Counted from the stretch's first letter, positions 23,596-32,248 are shown. The stretch is DNA of 64,000 nucleotides from an uncultured Serinicoccus sp. (GCF_947500995.1 NZ_CANMUA010000001.1:558001-622000), one strand, 5' to 3'. Numbers and translations: made by a program. Notes: generated by a model from the letters alone, not told the origin.

Positions 23596-24803
23596 GACCT
23601 GCTCCTGCTCAGCCGGTAGAGCAGCGAGAGTGCGTCCCGGGCGCTCTCCTCGTCGTCGGCCCGGCCGACGACGAAACCGTCCCCGGAGGCCGGCGCCGGT
23701 GCTGGTGCCTGCGGCTGCTCCAGCGCCTGGCTCTGCATCTCGTCGACCGCCGCCGCGAGGTAGCCACCCAGGCCGAGCTCACGCCATACCTCGTCGTCGG
23801 AGACGACCACGACCTGGCGGTGCTGCTCGCGCTCGACCATCGCCCCGAGGTGGTCGCGGTGCCGCTCCCGCAGCTCCTCGAGGCGTGCGTGCTGGGCGAC
23901 GGTCAGGGTGCCGCGCAGGTTGAGGAAGAGGACCGTGCGGTCCTTGTCCACCAGGCCGCGCAGCTCGGCGTCCAGGGCGTCCAGGTCCGCGTCGGTGTCC
24001 ACCTCCCGCTCGAGCACGAGGAAACGCCACGTCGCGACGGGGTGCGGCGTCACCTGCACGCGCTCGCCCACGGCCCGACCGGGGTCGACGTCGACGACGA
24101 GCGCGTGCCCGGGGTCGACCTCCGTCTCCCGGGTGGGCTCCGGCGCGCCGGGGTAGTGGATGTCCTCGCGGCCGGCCACCGCGGTGCGGGAGTGCCGGTC
24201 GCCCAGCGCCACGTAGTGGACCCGCCCCTCGTCCAGCGCGGCCGCGAGGGACGCCGTGCGGATCGTCGCCGCGTCGCGCCACTGCGGGTCGAAGTCGTCC
24301 ACCCCTCCGTGCCCGACGACCACGCGCACGACACCGTCCGGGGCCGGGCCCTCGGGCAGCAGGTCGACCGCCTCGCCCACGAGGTCGCGCCCCGGGTGCT
24401 TGCTCTCCCAGGGTGCCGCGACGAGCTCCAGCCCCGGCGCCACCTCGTGCACCCCGGCGGCGTCCAGGACGTGCACGTGCGGGGGGCACTCGCGCGTGAA
24501 GACGTCGGAGCTGTAGACGGAGGCGGCGTCGAGCGGGTCGTGGTTGCCGGGCAGGAGGTAGACCGGCACCGGCACCGCTCGCAGGGCCTCCAGGGCACGA
24601 CGCACCGTCTGCCCGGTGAGGTGGTTGCTCTCGAAGACGTCCCCGCTCACCACGACGAGCGCGCAGCCCTGCTCCTGGGCCACCCGCCCGAGGGCGCGGA
24701 TCGCCTCGACGCGGGCAGCGCTGAACCGCGCCTGGGCCTCCGGCTCGAGGAAGCGGCGGGTCAGCCCGATCTGCCAGTCGGCGGTGTGCAGGATCCGCAC
24801 CAT
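23592..24803 (-). CDS. Metallophosphoesterase DNA exonuclease (SbcD/YhaO type)
   Basis: 403 residues. Phosphoesterase motifs appear in order: HTADWQIG (6-13), VVVSGDVFE, LLPGNHDPLDAA, VVVGHGGVDDFD and YVALGDRHSRT. The first motif has Gln where many SbcD proteins have His (DWQ versus DWH). The C-terminal ~150 residues form the capping and SbcC-contact region and end in a Pro/Ala linker and RLSRSRS. ATG 24803 has a GGAGGG ribosome site. First gene of a two-gene operon with the SbcC-like ATPase. Confidence 0.88.
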   Translation of the reverse strand: MVRILHTADWQIGLTRRFLEPEAQARFSAARVEAIRALGRVAQEQGCALVVVSGDVFESNHLTGQTVRRALEALRAVPVPVYLLPGNHDPLDAASVYSSDVFTRECPPHVHVLDAAGVHEVAPGLELVAAPWESKHPGRDLVGEAVDLLPEGPAPDGVVRVVVGHGGVDDFDPQWRDAATIRTASLAAALDEGRVHYVALGDRHSRTAVAGREDIHYPGAPEPTRETEVDPGHALVVDVDPGRAVGERVQVTPHPVATWRFLVLEREVDTDADLDALDAELRGLVDKDRTVLFLNLRGTLTVAQHARLEELRERHRDHLGAMVEREQHRQVVVVSDDEVWRELGLGGYLAAAVDEMQSQALEQPQAPAPAPASGDGFVVGRADDEESARDALSLLYRLSRSRS

Positions 24804-24921
24804 CTCGTCCGCCCTCCTCTCGTCTCCGGCCGGGGTGTCGCTCCCACGGTAGGAGAGCGCACCGACAGACCCCGGCAGGCTCCGGCCGTGTCGGCGATCC
24901 GGGGCTCGTGCGCGCAGGGCC

Positions 24922-25296
24922 TCACGCCCCCACGACGGCGACGGTCGCGGCCCGGGCCAGCAGCGCGGTCGGGATGCCGAGGGCGAGGGTGAGGACGAGG
25001 TATGCCGCCGCCCGGCCCCGCGACCGCCGCCCGATCTCCCAGGTGTGCACCGCCAGGGTGCTCCACGTGGTCAGGGCCCCGCACAGCCCCGTGCCCAGGA
25101 GCAGGAGGAGCCAGGGGGCGAGGGTCCCGGACAGCCCGACCAGCACGCCCAGCGCGCCGGCCCCCACGACGTTGACGACCAGCACGCCGCGCACGGGTCC
25201 GAGCGGCGGCCGCGAGGCCAGGTGGCGCAGCACCGCACCGAGGGCCCCGCCCAGGGCGATGCACAGGACCGCCACCAGGGCGGGGACGCCGGTCAC
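24922..25296 (-). CDS. crcB: Fluoride channel CrcB/Fluc (second of a pair)
   Basis: 124 residues, four transmembrane helices. GGALGAVLRHLAS (about 16-28), VNVVGAGALGVLVG and GLCGALTTWSTLAVHTWE match the Fluc family, which exports F- from the cytoplasm. GTG 25296 overlaps the stop of the paired crcB gene (GTGA). Tandem crcB genes often encode oppositely oriented subunits of a heterodimer. No crcB-type fluoride riboswitch was recognised upstream of the pair. Confidence 0.93.
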   Translation of the reverse strand: MTGVPALVAVLCIALGGALGAVLRHLASRPPLGPVRGVLVVNVVGAGALGVLVGLSGTLAPWLLLLLGTGLCGALTTWSTLAVHTWEIGRRSRGRAAAYLVLTLALGIPTALLARAATVAVVGA

Positions 25297-25712
25297 CGTC
25301 GGACCCGCCGCAGCGCTGCTCCCCCGGCCAGCGCCGCGGCCCCGACGCAGAGCAGCACCGTGGCGAGGAGGTAGAGCAGGGAGGTGACCGGGTCGACCGT
25401 CCCGAGGACGGCCACCTGCACCGCATACGTGGAGAAGGTCGTGAACCCGCCGAGCAGCCCGGTGCCCACCCCGGGCCGCAGCCACCACGCGTGAGCGGCG
25501 TGGTCGTCGTGGACGACCAGCCACGCCAGGGCCGCGCTGCCGAGCACGTTGACCAGCATCGTCGCCCACGGCCACCCGCCCGACCCGGGCTCGTGCACGA
25601 GCACCGACTCGACGACCCACCGCAGCAGGGACCCCGCCGCCCCGCCGACGGCGACGGCCGCCAGGGTCTGCGGGTGCAGCGGGTGCCGGGCGGACCCTGG
25701 GGACGAGGACAC
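25293..25712 (-). CDS. crcB: Fluoride channel CrcB/Fluc (first of a pair)
   Basis: 139 residues with GGAAGSLLRWVVES, LVNVLGSAALAWLVV and GLLGGFTTFSTYAVQVAVL, the Fluc G-x-R and TTFST motifs. It is a few residues longer at the N-terminus than its partner. GTG 25712 follows TAGGGT (25719-25724) by 6 bases, so the two-gene mRNA is probably leaderless. The promoter is back to back with that of the transporter genes on the plus strand. Confidence 0.93.
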   Translation of the reverse strand: MSSSPGSARHPLHPQTLAAVAVGGAAGSLLRWVVESVLVHEPGSGGWPWATMLVNVLGSAALAWLVVHDDHAAHAWWLRPGVGTGLLGGFTTFSTYAVQVAVLGTVDPVTSLLYLLATVLLCVGAAALAGGAALRRVRR

Positions 25713-25718
25713 GGGGCG

Positions 25719-25740
25719 ACCCTACCCGCGGTCGTACACT
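25719..25740. promoter_or_regulatory. Back-to-back leaderless promoters for crcB pair and transporter operon
   Basis: The minus-strand -10 TAGGGT occupies 25719-25724, 6 bases before the crcB GTG; the plus-strand -10 TACACT occupies 25735-25740, 7 bases before ATG 25748. The whole intergenic control region is only 35 bases. Confidence 0.6.
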
Positions 25741-25747
25741 GGGCGGC

Positions 25748-25843
25748 ATGGATCGATGGGGCACCGACGCGCAACCTCCGAGTCCCGGGCCGGGCGGCAC
25801 CCCCGCCCGGCTGACCTGCAGCACGGGGGCCGCCACGTGCTGA
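25748..25843 (+). CDS. Putative 31-residue leader peptide overlapping the transporter start
   Basis: ATG 25748 lies 7 bases after TACACT, where a leaderless mRNA would begin. The frame encodes 31 residues, Pro/Gly/Thr-rich and ending LTCSTGAATC, with its TGA (25841-25843) overlapping the proposed GTG (25837) of the following transporter gene. Ribosomes that finish this ORF could restart on the transporter. I know no family; it could instead be an N-terminal artefact of a leader RNA. The evidence is position and promoter spacing only. Confidence 0.4.
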   Translation: MDRWGTDAQPPSPGPGGTPARLTCSTGAATC

Positions 25844-27282
25844 TCGTGGGCGGCATCGCCGTCATCGTCGTCCTCACCCTCATGACGGGCTACTTCGTCG
25901 CCCAGGAGTTCGCCTACGTCAGCGTCGACCGCGGTCGGCTGCGCCAGCTCGCCGATGACGGGGACGCCCCGGCGCAGCGGGCGCTCAAGGTCACCTCCCG
26001 GCTGTCGTTCACCCTCTCCGGCGCGCAGTTCGGCATCACCGTGACGGCGCTCATGGTCGGCTACCTCGGCGAGGCCCTGCTGGTGCGGGGGTTGACCGAG
26101 TCGTATGCCGAGTCCGGCTGGCTCGCGCGCGCCGCCATGATCTCGCTCTTCTCGATCGGCACCCTCACCTTCTCCACGGTCCTGCAGATGGTCATCGGTG
26201 AGCTGGGCCCGAAGAACTGGGCGATCGCCCGCCCGGTGCCGCTGGCCCGGGCGCTCTCGCGCAGCACGCTGGTCTACCTCACCGTGCTCGGCCCCGTCAT
26301 CTCGTTCTTCGACAAGGCCTCCAACGCGCTGCTGCGCTCGGTGGGCATCGAGCCGGTGGAGGAGCTCCCGCAGGGAGCCACCCCGGAGGACCTCACCCGC
26401 ATCATCGCCGAGTCGCACAGCGGCGGCACCCTCGACGAGGAGCTGTCCGTCCTGCTGGGCCGCGGCCTCGCCTTCCGCGACCGGGTCGCCGAGGAGGTCA
26501 TGACGCCGCGGACCTCGGTGCAGACGATCCAGGCCGACGAGCCGGCCGGGGTGGTGCTCGAGGCGCTGGAGAGCGGGCACTCCCGCTTCCCCGTCGTGGG
26601 CCGGGACATCGACGACATCGTCGGCGTCATCGGTCTGCACGACCTGCTGGCCGTCGAGCCGCGGGCCCGGCACACCACCCTCGTGCGCGACCTCACCGAC
26701 GACGCCCTCATCCTGCCCGAGTCGCTCCCCCTGCCGAAGGTGCTGGAGGCGCTGCGGGCCGGTCATCAGCAGCTGGCGGTGGTGGTCGACGAGTACGGCG
26801 GCTTCGCCGGCATCGTCACCTTCGAGGACGTGGCGGAGGAGGTCGTCGGGGAGATCTGGGACGAGGACGACGACGACGAGGCGACCAGCGCGGCCCGCGC
26901 CGGGGGGGTCTGGGACCTGTCGGCCCGGCTGCGCATCGACGAGGTCGCCCAGCTCACCGGGGTCGAGCTGCCCACGCACGAGCACTACGACACCTTGTCC
27001 GGGCTCGTCCTGGACCAGCTGGGGCGCACCGCCGAGGACGGCGACAGCGTCGTCGTCACGTGGACCAGCCGCGACGGCGAGGGCGACGAGTACGTCCATC
27101 TCGCCCGCCTCGACGTCGTGCGGACGCGGCGCTTCGTGCCCGAGGTCGTGACCCTCAGCCCGATGGTGACGCGGACCCTGGAGGAGTGGCAGGAGCTCGC
27201 CGAGGAGGAGCGCGAGCACCTCGGCGACGGGCTGGTGATCGCCGCACCCTCGGGCGGCGACGGCGCGGAGGTGGCCCGGTGA
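25837..27282 (+). CDS. Hemolysin C/CorC (CNNM-type) family transporter
   Basis: 481 residues: DUF21/CNNM transmembrane domain (about 1-190, with VIGELGPKNWAIARP as the conserved helix), two CBS domains (about 205-330, EEVMTPRTSVQTIQADEP... and VVDEYGGFAGIVTFEDVAEEVVG) and a C-terminal CorC/HlyC domain (about 350-430). Members move or sense Mg2+/Co2+ at the membrane. GTG 25837 is used because the membrane helix begins at once; GTG 25846 is an alternative. It overlaps a small upstream ORF and is followed by a second family member. Confidence 0.9.
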   Translation: MLIVGGIAVIVVLTLMTGYFVAQEFAYVSVDRGRLRQLADDGDAPAQRALKVTSRLSFTLSGAQFGITVTALMVGYLGEALLVRGLTESYAESGWLARAAMISLFSIGTLTFSTVLQMVIGELGPKNWAIARPVPLARALSRSTLVYLTVLGPVISFFDKASNALLRSVGIEPVEELPQGATPEDLTRIIAESHSGGTLDEELSVLLGRGLAFRDRVAEEVMTPRTSVQTIQADEPAGVVLEALESGHSRFPVVGRDIDDIVGVIGLHDLLAVEPRARHTTLVRDLTDDALILPESLPLPKVLEALRAGHQQLAVVVDEYGGFAGIVTFEDVAEEVVGEIWDEDDDDEATSAARAGGVWDLSARLRIDEVAQLTGVELPTHEHYDTLSGLVLDQLGRTAEDGDSVVVTWTSRDGEGDEYVHLARLDVVRTRRFVPEVVTLSPMVTRTLEEWQELAEEEREHLGDGLVIAAPSGGDGAEVAR

Positions 27283-28379
27283 GCACCACCCAGGCCCTCC
27301 TCGTCAGCGTGCTGCTGCTCGTCGCCAACGGCTTCTTCGTCGGGTCCGAGTTCGCGGTCGTGGCCGCCAAGCGGCACCGGCTGGAGGAGCGGGCGGAGGC
27401 CGGCAGCCGCGCCGCCCGGGCGGCCGTCGACGCCTCGCGCGAGCTCTCCCTCATGCTGGCCGGGGCGCAGCTGGGCATCACGCTCTGCACGCTGGCGCTG
27501 GGCGCGCTGGCCAAGCCCGCCGTCGCCTACCTCCTCGAGCCGGTCATCGATGCCCTCGGGGTGCCCGACGTGGCCGTGCACGCCATCGCGGTGGCCATCG
27601 CGGTCTCCGTCGTGGTCTTCCTGCACATGGTGGTCGGGGAGATGGCGCCGAAGTCGTGGGCCATCTCCCACCCGGAGAGCTCGGCCATGATGCTGGCGCT
27701 GCCCTTCCGTGCCTTCACCTGGGTCGCGCGCCCGGTGCTCTGGTTGATGAACGCCCTGGCCAACCAGCTGCTGCGCCTCGGAGGGATCGACCCCGTCGAC
27801 GCCCTCGGCAACGCCCAGACCCCGGCCGACCTGCAGCTGCTCCTCGCCCAGTCCCACGAGCACGGGGTGCTGGAGGACGCCGACCACCAGATCCTCACCG
27901 GTGCGCTGCGGCTGGAGGAGGAGACGGTGGAGTCGGTGATGTTCCCGACCACCCAGGCGGTGACGGTCCTGCGGACCGCCACCGCGGCGGACGTCGAGCG
28001 CCTCAGCCACGGCAGCGGACGCTCCCGGCTGTTCGTCGTCGAGCCCACCGGCCGCGAGGGTCAGCAGCGCATCCGCGGCCTGGTGCACGTGCGCGACGCG
28101 ATCCTCGCCTCGGCCCAGGGCCGGGGCGACCGCCCGCTCGGGGACTTCCTCCAGCCGGTCGCCTCCCTGCCGGCGTCGATGCCGCTCATCGACGCCGTCT
28201 CCAGCCTGCGCCAGCAGCGCGGCCAGCTCGCCCTCGTGCGGGACGACCAGGGGCGGGCCGTGGGCATGGTCTCCATGGAGGACATCCTCGAGCAGATCCT
28301 CGGCGAGTTCGACGACGAGTCCGACACCGGGTCGGCCGACGAGCCGGGCGCGGTGGCCGCCCGCCCCAGCCACGCCTGA
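27279..28379 (+). CDS. Hemolysin C/CorC family transporter, short form
   Basis: 366 residues with the same DUF21 domain (VVGEMAPKSWAISHPESS near 117-134) and two CBS domains (ending VRDDQGRAVGMVSMEDILEQILGEF), but it stops soon after and lacks the C-terminal CorC/HlyC domain of its neighbour. The GTG overlaps the previous stop by four bases, so the two are co-translated and may form a mixed complex (inference). A long and a short copy side by side is common in actinobacteria. Confidence 0.9.
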   Translation: MSTTQALLVSVLLLVANGFFVGSEFAVVAAKRHRLEERAEAGSRAARAAVDASRELSLMLAGAQLGITLCTLALGALAKPAVAYLLEPVIDALGVPDVAVHAIAVAIAVSVVVFLHMVVGEMAPKSWAISHPESSAMMLALPFRAFTWVARPVLWLMNALANQLLRLGGIDPVDALGNAQTPADLQLLLAQSHEHGVLEDADHQILTGALRLEEETVESVMFPTTQAVTVLRTATAADVERLSHGSGRSRLFVVEPTGREGQQRIRGLVHVRDAILASAQGRGDRPLGDFLQPVASLPASMPLIDAVSSLRQQRGQLALVRDDQGRAVGMVSMEDILEQILGEFDDESDTGSADEPGAVAARPSHA

Positions 28380-28401
28380 GCGCCGACCCGCCCGCCACGC
28401 G

Positions 28402-29262
28402 TCAGCGGTAGCGGTGGTCGACGGCCTCGCCCTCCGGGGTCGGCGCGAGCACGTTGCCCGGCCCGTCGCGGCCGTGGTCGATGCCGCGCTCGAGGCCGAA
28501 CGCCTCGAACAACGGGGTGATCATGGCGTCGTAGGCCCAGGGCGCCCAGCGGTACCCCCACGCGGTGGGTGCGGTCAGCGCGCCCACACGTCGCAGCCGA
28601 CGCGGGCGGGCGAGCACCCGGACCACCTGTCGGGCCGCGTGCTCCGTGGACACCGAGGGCGGGGCGGGGCGACCGCGCCGGCCCTGGTAGGTGCCGGCCT
28701 GCACGTAGACCGGGGTGCGGACCGCCCCCAGCCCGACCAGGCTCACGTGCACCTGCGGCAGGGAGCGGGTCTCCACCTGCAGGCACCGAGCGAGCCCGTG
28801 CACCCCCCACTTGGCGGTGCAGTAGGACGACATCGTGGGCACCGGGATCTCACCGAGGAGGGACCCGACCAGCACCAGGTGGCCCGCGTCCCCCGCCCGG
28901 GCGAAGGCCCGCAGCGCCTCCTGCGCCACGTGCGCGGTGCCGTTCAGGGTGGTCCGGACCGCGGCGTCGAAGACGTCCGCCGGGACGTCCTCGAACCTGC
29001 CGTAGGCCAGCGTGGCGGGCGCGTGGACGACGGCGTCGGGCGGCGGCACACCCGCCAGGAGGCGGGCGACCGCCGAGCGGTCCGCGACGTCGCAGACGTG
29101 CACGGTCACCTCGCCGGCACCGTGGGCCCGGCACTCCGCGGCGGCGTCCTCCAGCGGGCCGGGGCTGCGCGAGGCGAGGTGCAGGTCCCAGCCCGCGGCC
29201 GCGAGCTGGTGCGCGGTGGCCCGGCCCACCCCGCTGGATGCTCCGGTGATCAGGGCGCGCAC
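28402..29262 (-). CDS. SDR family NAD(P)-dependent oxidoreductase (third of three)
   Basis: 286 residues. Rossmann motif LITGASSGVGRATAH (5-19), VCDVADRSAV cofactor contact, active site Ser in LVLVGSLLG and YCTAKWG (YxxxK). The usual NAG motif reads HAPA. A C-terminal extension of about 60 residues includes RWAPWAYDAMITPLFEAFG, possibly membrane-associated. GTG 29262 overlaps the preceding SDR gene by 13 bases. Substrate unknown; this subgroup is often annotated only as SDR. Confidence 0.85.
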   Translation of the reverse strand: MRALITGASSGVGRATAHQLAAAGWDLHLASRSPGPLEDAAAECRAHGAGEVTVHVCDVADRSAVARLLAGVPPPDAVVHAPATLAYGRFEDVPADVFDAAVRTTLNGTAHVAQEALRAFARAGDAGHLVLVGSLLGEIPVPTMSSYCTAKWGVHGLARCLQVETRSLPQVHVSLVGLGAVRTPVYVQAGTYQGRRGRPAPPSVSTEHAARQVVRVLARPRRLRRVGALTAPTAWGYRWAPWAYDAMITPLFEAFGLERGIDHGRDGPGNVLAPTPEGEAVDHRYR

Positions 29263-30245
29263 TCGTCCTCCAGGGACCGGGCCGCCCGGCCGTGGCGGGG
29301 CGGCACGCGACCGGCGCGGACCCGGTCCAGCGGCCTCCCGGGCCGCACCCATCCGCCGTGCACCTGCTCACCCTCGACGGGGGCGAAGAGGTTGCCCTCG
29401 CTGTGCTCGGCGGAGGTGCGGGTCATCGCGACCGCGTGGAAGACCCGGGTGACGATGGCGTCGTAGAGGCCGGGGAGCACCGTGAAGCCCAGGGCGACCC
29501 ACGGTCCCAGCGTGCCCACCATCGCCGTCCGGCGGGGCCGGTCCAGGCAGGACAGGATCGCCTCGGCCACGGACTCCGGGCTGTCGACCGGGAGCGGGGG
29601 GCGCCGCCCCAGCCGCAGCCGGCTGGCGGCGTGCTCGTAGATGGGGGTGTCCACCGGGCCCGGGGCCACCAGGCTGACCCGGACGTGGCGGTGCCGGCGC
29701 TGCTCCACCTGCACGGTCCGGACCAGCCCGTGCAGGGCCCACTTGGCCGTGATGTAGCTCGACATGTAGGGGGTCACGACCCGACCGAGCAGCGAGCCGA
29801 CCACCACCAGGTCGCCCCGGGAACCCCGGGAGTGGAAGTGGTGCAGCGCCGACCGGATGACGTTGGCAGCGCCGAGCAGCGTCACCTCCAGCACCCGGTC
29901 CAGGTGCTCCTCGGGCAGCTCGCGGAACTCCGCGTAGGCGATGACCCCGGCCGCCTGGACGACGGCCTCGACCGGCCCCGCCTGCGCGAAGGCCTCCTCC
30001 ACCGCGGCCCGGTCGGTGACGTCGCAGACCATGGTGCCGACCGACGGGGAGCCCGCGGCGCGGCACTGCCGGGCCGCCTCCGCGAGGGCCGGGGCGGAGC
30101 GGGACAGGAGCACGAGCGGAGTGCCCCGCGCGGCGAGGGCCAGAGCGGTGGCCAGCCCGATGCCGCTGGACCCACCGGTCACCAGCACCGGACCGCGCGC
30201 GTCGCCGGGCACGTCCCTCCGCGACCGCCGCGACCGAGCCGTCAC
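29250..30245 (-). CDS. SDR family NAD(P)-dependent oxidoreductase (second of three)
   Basis: 331 residues. VLVTGGSSGIGLATALALA (about 19-37) is the cofactor loop, CDVTDRAAVEEAF follows, VQAAGVIAYAEF carries the NAG-like position, and the active site is VVVGSLLG...SSYITAKWALHG. Overall similarity to the third gene (same SLLG, SSYxTAKW and C-terminal YDAIVTRVFHA patterns) suggests duplication. The C-terminal ~40 residues are Arg-rich. GTG 30245 overlaps the stop of the first SDR gene (GTGA). Confidence 0.85.
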   Translation of the reverse strand: MTARSRRSRRDVPGDARGPVLVTGGSSGIGLATALALAARGTPLVLLSRSAPALAEAARQCRAAGSPSVGTMVCDVTDRAAVEEAFAQAGPVEAVVQAAGVIAYAEFRELPEEHLDRVLEVTLLGAANVIRSALHHFHSRGSRGDLVVVGSLLGRVVTPYMSSYITAKWALHGLVRTVQVEQRRHRHVRVSLVAPGPVDTPIYEHAASRLRLGRRPPLPVDSPESVAEAILSCLDRPRRTAMVGTLGPWVALGFTVLPGLYDAIVTRVFHAVAMTRTSAEHSEGNLFAPVEGEQVHGGWVRPGRPLDRVRAGRVPPRHGRAARSLEDECAP

Positions 30246-31006
30246 AGCCGCCTCACCCAGGGCTGGCGCAGCACCGGGGTCAGGTGGGGCCACAGCCCCG
30301 CCGGCACGAGGCGGGCACCCGTCATGAGCGCCCGCATCCGGCGGGGGAAGACGAGCACCGAGCGGTCCCGGGCCAGCCCGTGGAGGATCCGCGCGGCCGC
30401 GTCCTCGGCGGTGATCTTGAAGGGCTGCGGGAAGTCGGCCGAGTCCGTCATCTCGCTGCGCACGAAGCCCGGCAGCACCGACATCACCCGCACCCCGTCC
30501 GCACGCAGGGAGGCGCGCAGGGCCTCCAGCAGGTTGACCACGGCCGCCTTGGTGGGCCCGTAGTAGTCGGCGCCCGGGACTCCCCGGTAGGCGGCCACCG
30601 AGGCGACCCCGACGACGGTGCCGCCGCCCTGGGCCCGCAGGGTCGGCAGGGTGACGTCGAGGCACTGGCCCAGGCCGAGCAGGTTGGTGCTCACGTGCTG
30701 CTCGAAGGACTCCTGGTCCCACTCCCCCACGTCCGACACCTGCCAGGTGCCGGCGCAGTAGACGACGAGGTCGAGACCCCCGAGCTCGGCCAGCACGCCG
30801 TCGTAGGCGCTGCGCACGCTGTCGGCGTCGGTCACGTCCACGGTGACCGGGCGCATCCCCGTGCCCTCGCACAGCTCACGCAGCCGCTCCTCGCGCCGGG
30901 CGCTGACGACCACCTCGGCCCCGGCCTCGTCCAGCGCCCGGGCGAGCGCCGCCCCCAGGCCGCTGGAGGCCCCGACCATCCAGCACCGCGCACCCTCGAC
31001 CTGCAC
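30242..31006 (-). CDS. SDR family NAD(P)-dependent oxidoreductase (first of three)
   Basis: 254 residues, a classical-length SDR. The cofactor loop is MVGASSGLGAALARAL (about 10-25), VDVTDADSV the adenine contact, YCAGTWQVSD the NAG position, and VGVASVAAYRG...DYYGPTKAAVVNLLEAL holds the catalytic Ser and YxxxK. It is the most distant of the three and lacks their C-terminal extension. GTG 31006 has a strong AGGAGGT ribosome site, so it begins the operon. Confidence 0.88.
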   Translation of the reverse strand: MQVEGARCWMVGASSGLGAALARALDEAGAEVVVSARREERLRELCEGTGMRPVTVDVTDADSVRSAYDGVLAELGGLDLVVYCAGTWQVSDVGEWDQESFEQHVSTNLLGLGQCLDVTLPTLRAQGGGTVVGVASVAAYRGVPGADYYGPTKAAVVNLLEALRASLRADGVRVMSVLPGFVRSEMTDSADFPQPFKITAEDAAARILHGLARDRSVLVFPRRMRALMTGARLVPAGLWPHLTPVLRQPWVRRL

Positions 31007-31108
31007 GGGGACCTCCTGGTTCGGGACACGGTGACGCCGCCGGGGCGACCGGTCCCACGGTAGTCAGCCCGGGCCGTGCGCGCGCGTCGGCCTGCCCGGG
31101 TATGACGA

Positions 31109-31143
31109 AGCCCCGGTTCCGCACACGGGGTGCGGCCGGGGCT
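31109..31143 (-). terminator. Hairpin terminator after the NlpC/P60 gene
   Basis: Outer arms AGCCCCGG (31109-31116) and CCGGGGCT (31136-31143) with inner arms CCGCA (31119-31123) and TGCGG (31131-31135), interrupted by a two-base bulge. It lies 40 bases past the NlpC/P60 stop. Confidence 0.75.
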
Positions 31144-31183
31144 GTCGTCGGGGCGGGAGCGTGCTCGCCGCGGTGGGCTGGGG

Positions 31184-32026
31184 TCAGCCGACCCGGCCGT
31201 AACCGGAGACACCGTCGAACACCGGGCGCAGATCGAGGACCTTGCCCGGTCGGGGCGAGTCGTACATCATGCCGTTGCCGGCGTAGATGCCGATGTGGTA
31301 GGCGGGGTACCCGTAGAAGATCAGGTCGCCGGGCTGCGGGTCGCTGACCGGGGTGGCGTACGCCTGCTGGGCGGCGGCGGTGCGCGGCAGCGAGATGCCC
31401 ACCGCCGCGAAGACGTAGCTGGTGAAGCCGGAGCAGTCGAAACCGGCCGGGGTGCTGCCACCCCACTGGTAGGGCGTGCCGACCAGGCCGGCGGCGATAC
31501 CGAGCACGCCACCGGTCGGGGCGGGAGCCGCGGCGGGCTCCGGCTGGGACTGGACGGCCGGCTCGGCCGGGGCCGCGGGCTCCGGGGTGGCGGTGCGCTC
31601 GTTGGTGCGGCTCGCGCTGGTCTCCTCACGGGCGGAGACCTGCTCGGTGACCTGCTCCTGCGCGGGAGCGGCCTGCTCCTGCTGCGCGGGGGCGGCCTGC
31701 GCCGGCTCCTCGACCTCCACCTCGACCTCGGGGGTGTAGGCGGAGAACCCGCCGATCCCGAAGGAGTCGAGCTCGATGTCGGACGGGGCGGCGACGGCCT
31801 CGGCCGGACGGTCCACGGTGACCGTGCGGTCGGCGCTGACGCCCACACCGAGACGGAGCAGGCCGTCACGGTCCTGGGGCACCTCGGGTGCTGCGTTGGC
31901 GCTCAGCGCCGCACCGGCCAGCAGGCCGGTCGACGTCGCGGCCACGGCCGCCGTGCGGGTCAGGGTGATGCTGGTCGTGCGGAGACGACCGGGCCGACGG
32001 TGGCGGCCGGTGGTGCGCTGCGTCAT
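31184..32026 (-). CDS. Secreted NlpC/P60 family peptidoglycan hydrolase
   Basis: 280 residues. A basic N-terminus and hydrophobic segment (about 19-45, ending ALSANAAPE) form a signal peptide. A Val/Glu then Ala/Pro/Gln-rich linker (about 95-170) could span the wall. The C-terminal NlpC/P60 domain (about 172-280) has the catalytic Cys in FDCSGF, His in AYHIGIY and a further polar residue near MMYDSPR, as needed to cut peptide cross-links. The start has a GGAGGAT ribosome site. The mRNA carries a ydaO-type c-di-AMP riboswitch, common for such genes in actinobacteria. Confidence 0.92.
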   Translation of the reverse strand: MTQRTTGRHRRPGRLRTTSITLTRTAAVAATSTGLLAGAALSANAAPEVPQDRDGLLRLGVGVSADRTVTVDRPAEAVAAPSDIELDSFGIGGFSAYTPEVEVEVEEPAQAAPAQQEQAAPAQEQVTEQVSAREETSASRTNERTATPEPAAPAEPAVQSQPEPAAAPAPTGGVLGIAAGLVGTPYQWGGSTPAGFDCSGFTSYVFAAVGISLPRTAAAQQAYATPVSDPQPGDLIFYGYPAYHIGIYAGNGMMYDSPRPGKVLDLRPVFDGVSGYGRVG

Positions 32027-32039
32027 GTAGATCCTCCAG

Positions 32040-32210
32040 TGCCTGCGGGGTGAGCTGTCGGGCTTCGGGCTGGAGTGCCCCTGGACCGGGTTGGCCGGTC
32101 CTTCGCCCCAAGGAGCCGCAGGGGCGGCTCCAGAGGTGGTTCCCCCGCTCCTGTCAAAGCGGTGTCGTACGTGCCACGGCCCCGATCGGCGCGCGGACAG
32201 GACTAGGCAG
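32040..32210 (-). ncRNA. Cyclic di-AMP riboswitch (ydaO/yuaA type)
   Basis: Read on the minus strand, this 5' leader has the conserved blocks of the ydaO class in order: GCCTAGTCCTGTCCG near the 5' end, GACAGGAGCGGGGGAACCAC (about 32154-32135), TTGGGGCGAAG, then AGCCCGAAGCCCGACAGCTC and ACCCCGCAGGC at the 3' end. TGCCT (32209-32205) can pair with AGGCA (32044-32040) as P1. The ribosome site and ATG of the NlpC/P60 gene follow within 15 bases. In known cases c-di-AMP binding turns expression off (family knowledge). Confidence 0.92.
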
Positions 32211-32248
32211 TCGCGCTCGGGGGTCCCCCCAGGGAGGAGGACTCTTCG

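Noticed and set aside
25293-25712. Fluoride riboswitch before the crcB pair
   Set aside because: Only 35 bases separate crcB from the divergent small ORF and the -10 box ends 6 bases before its start, leaving no room for a leader RNA.
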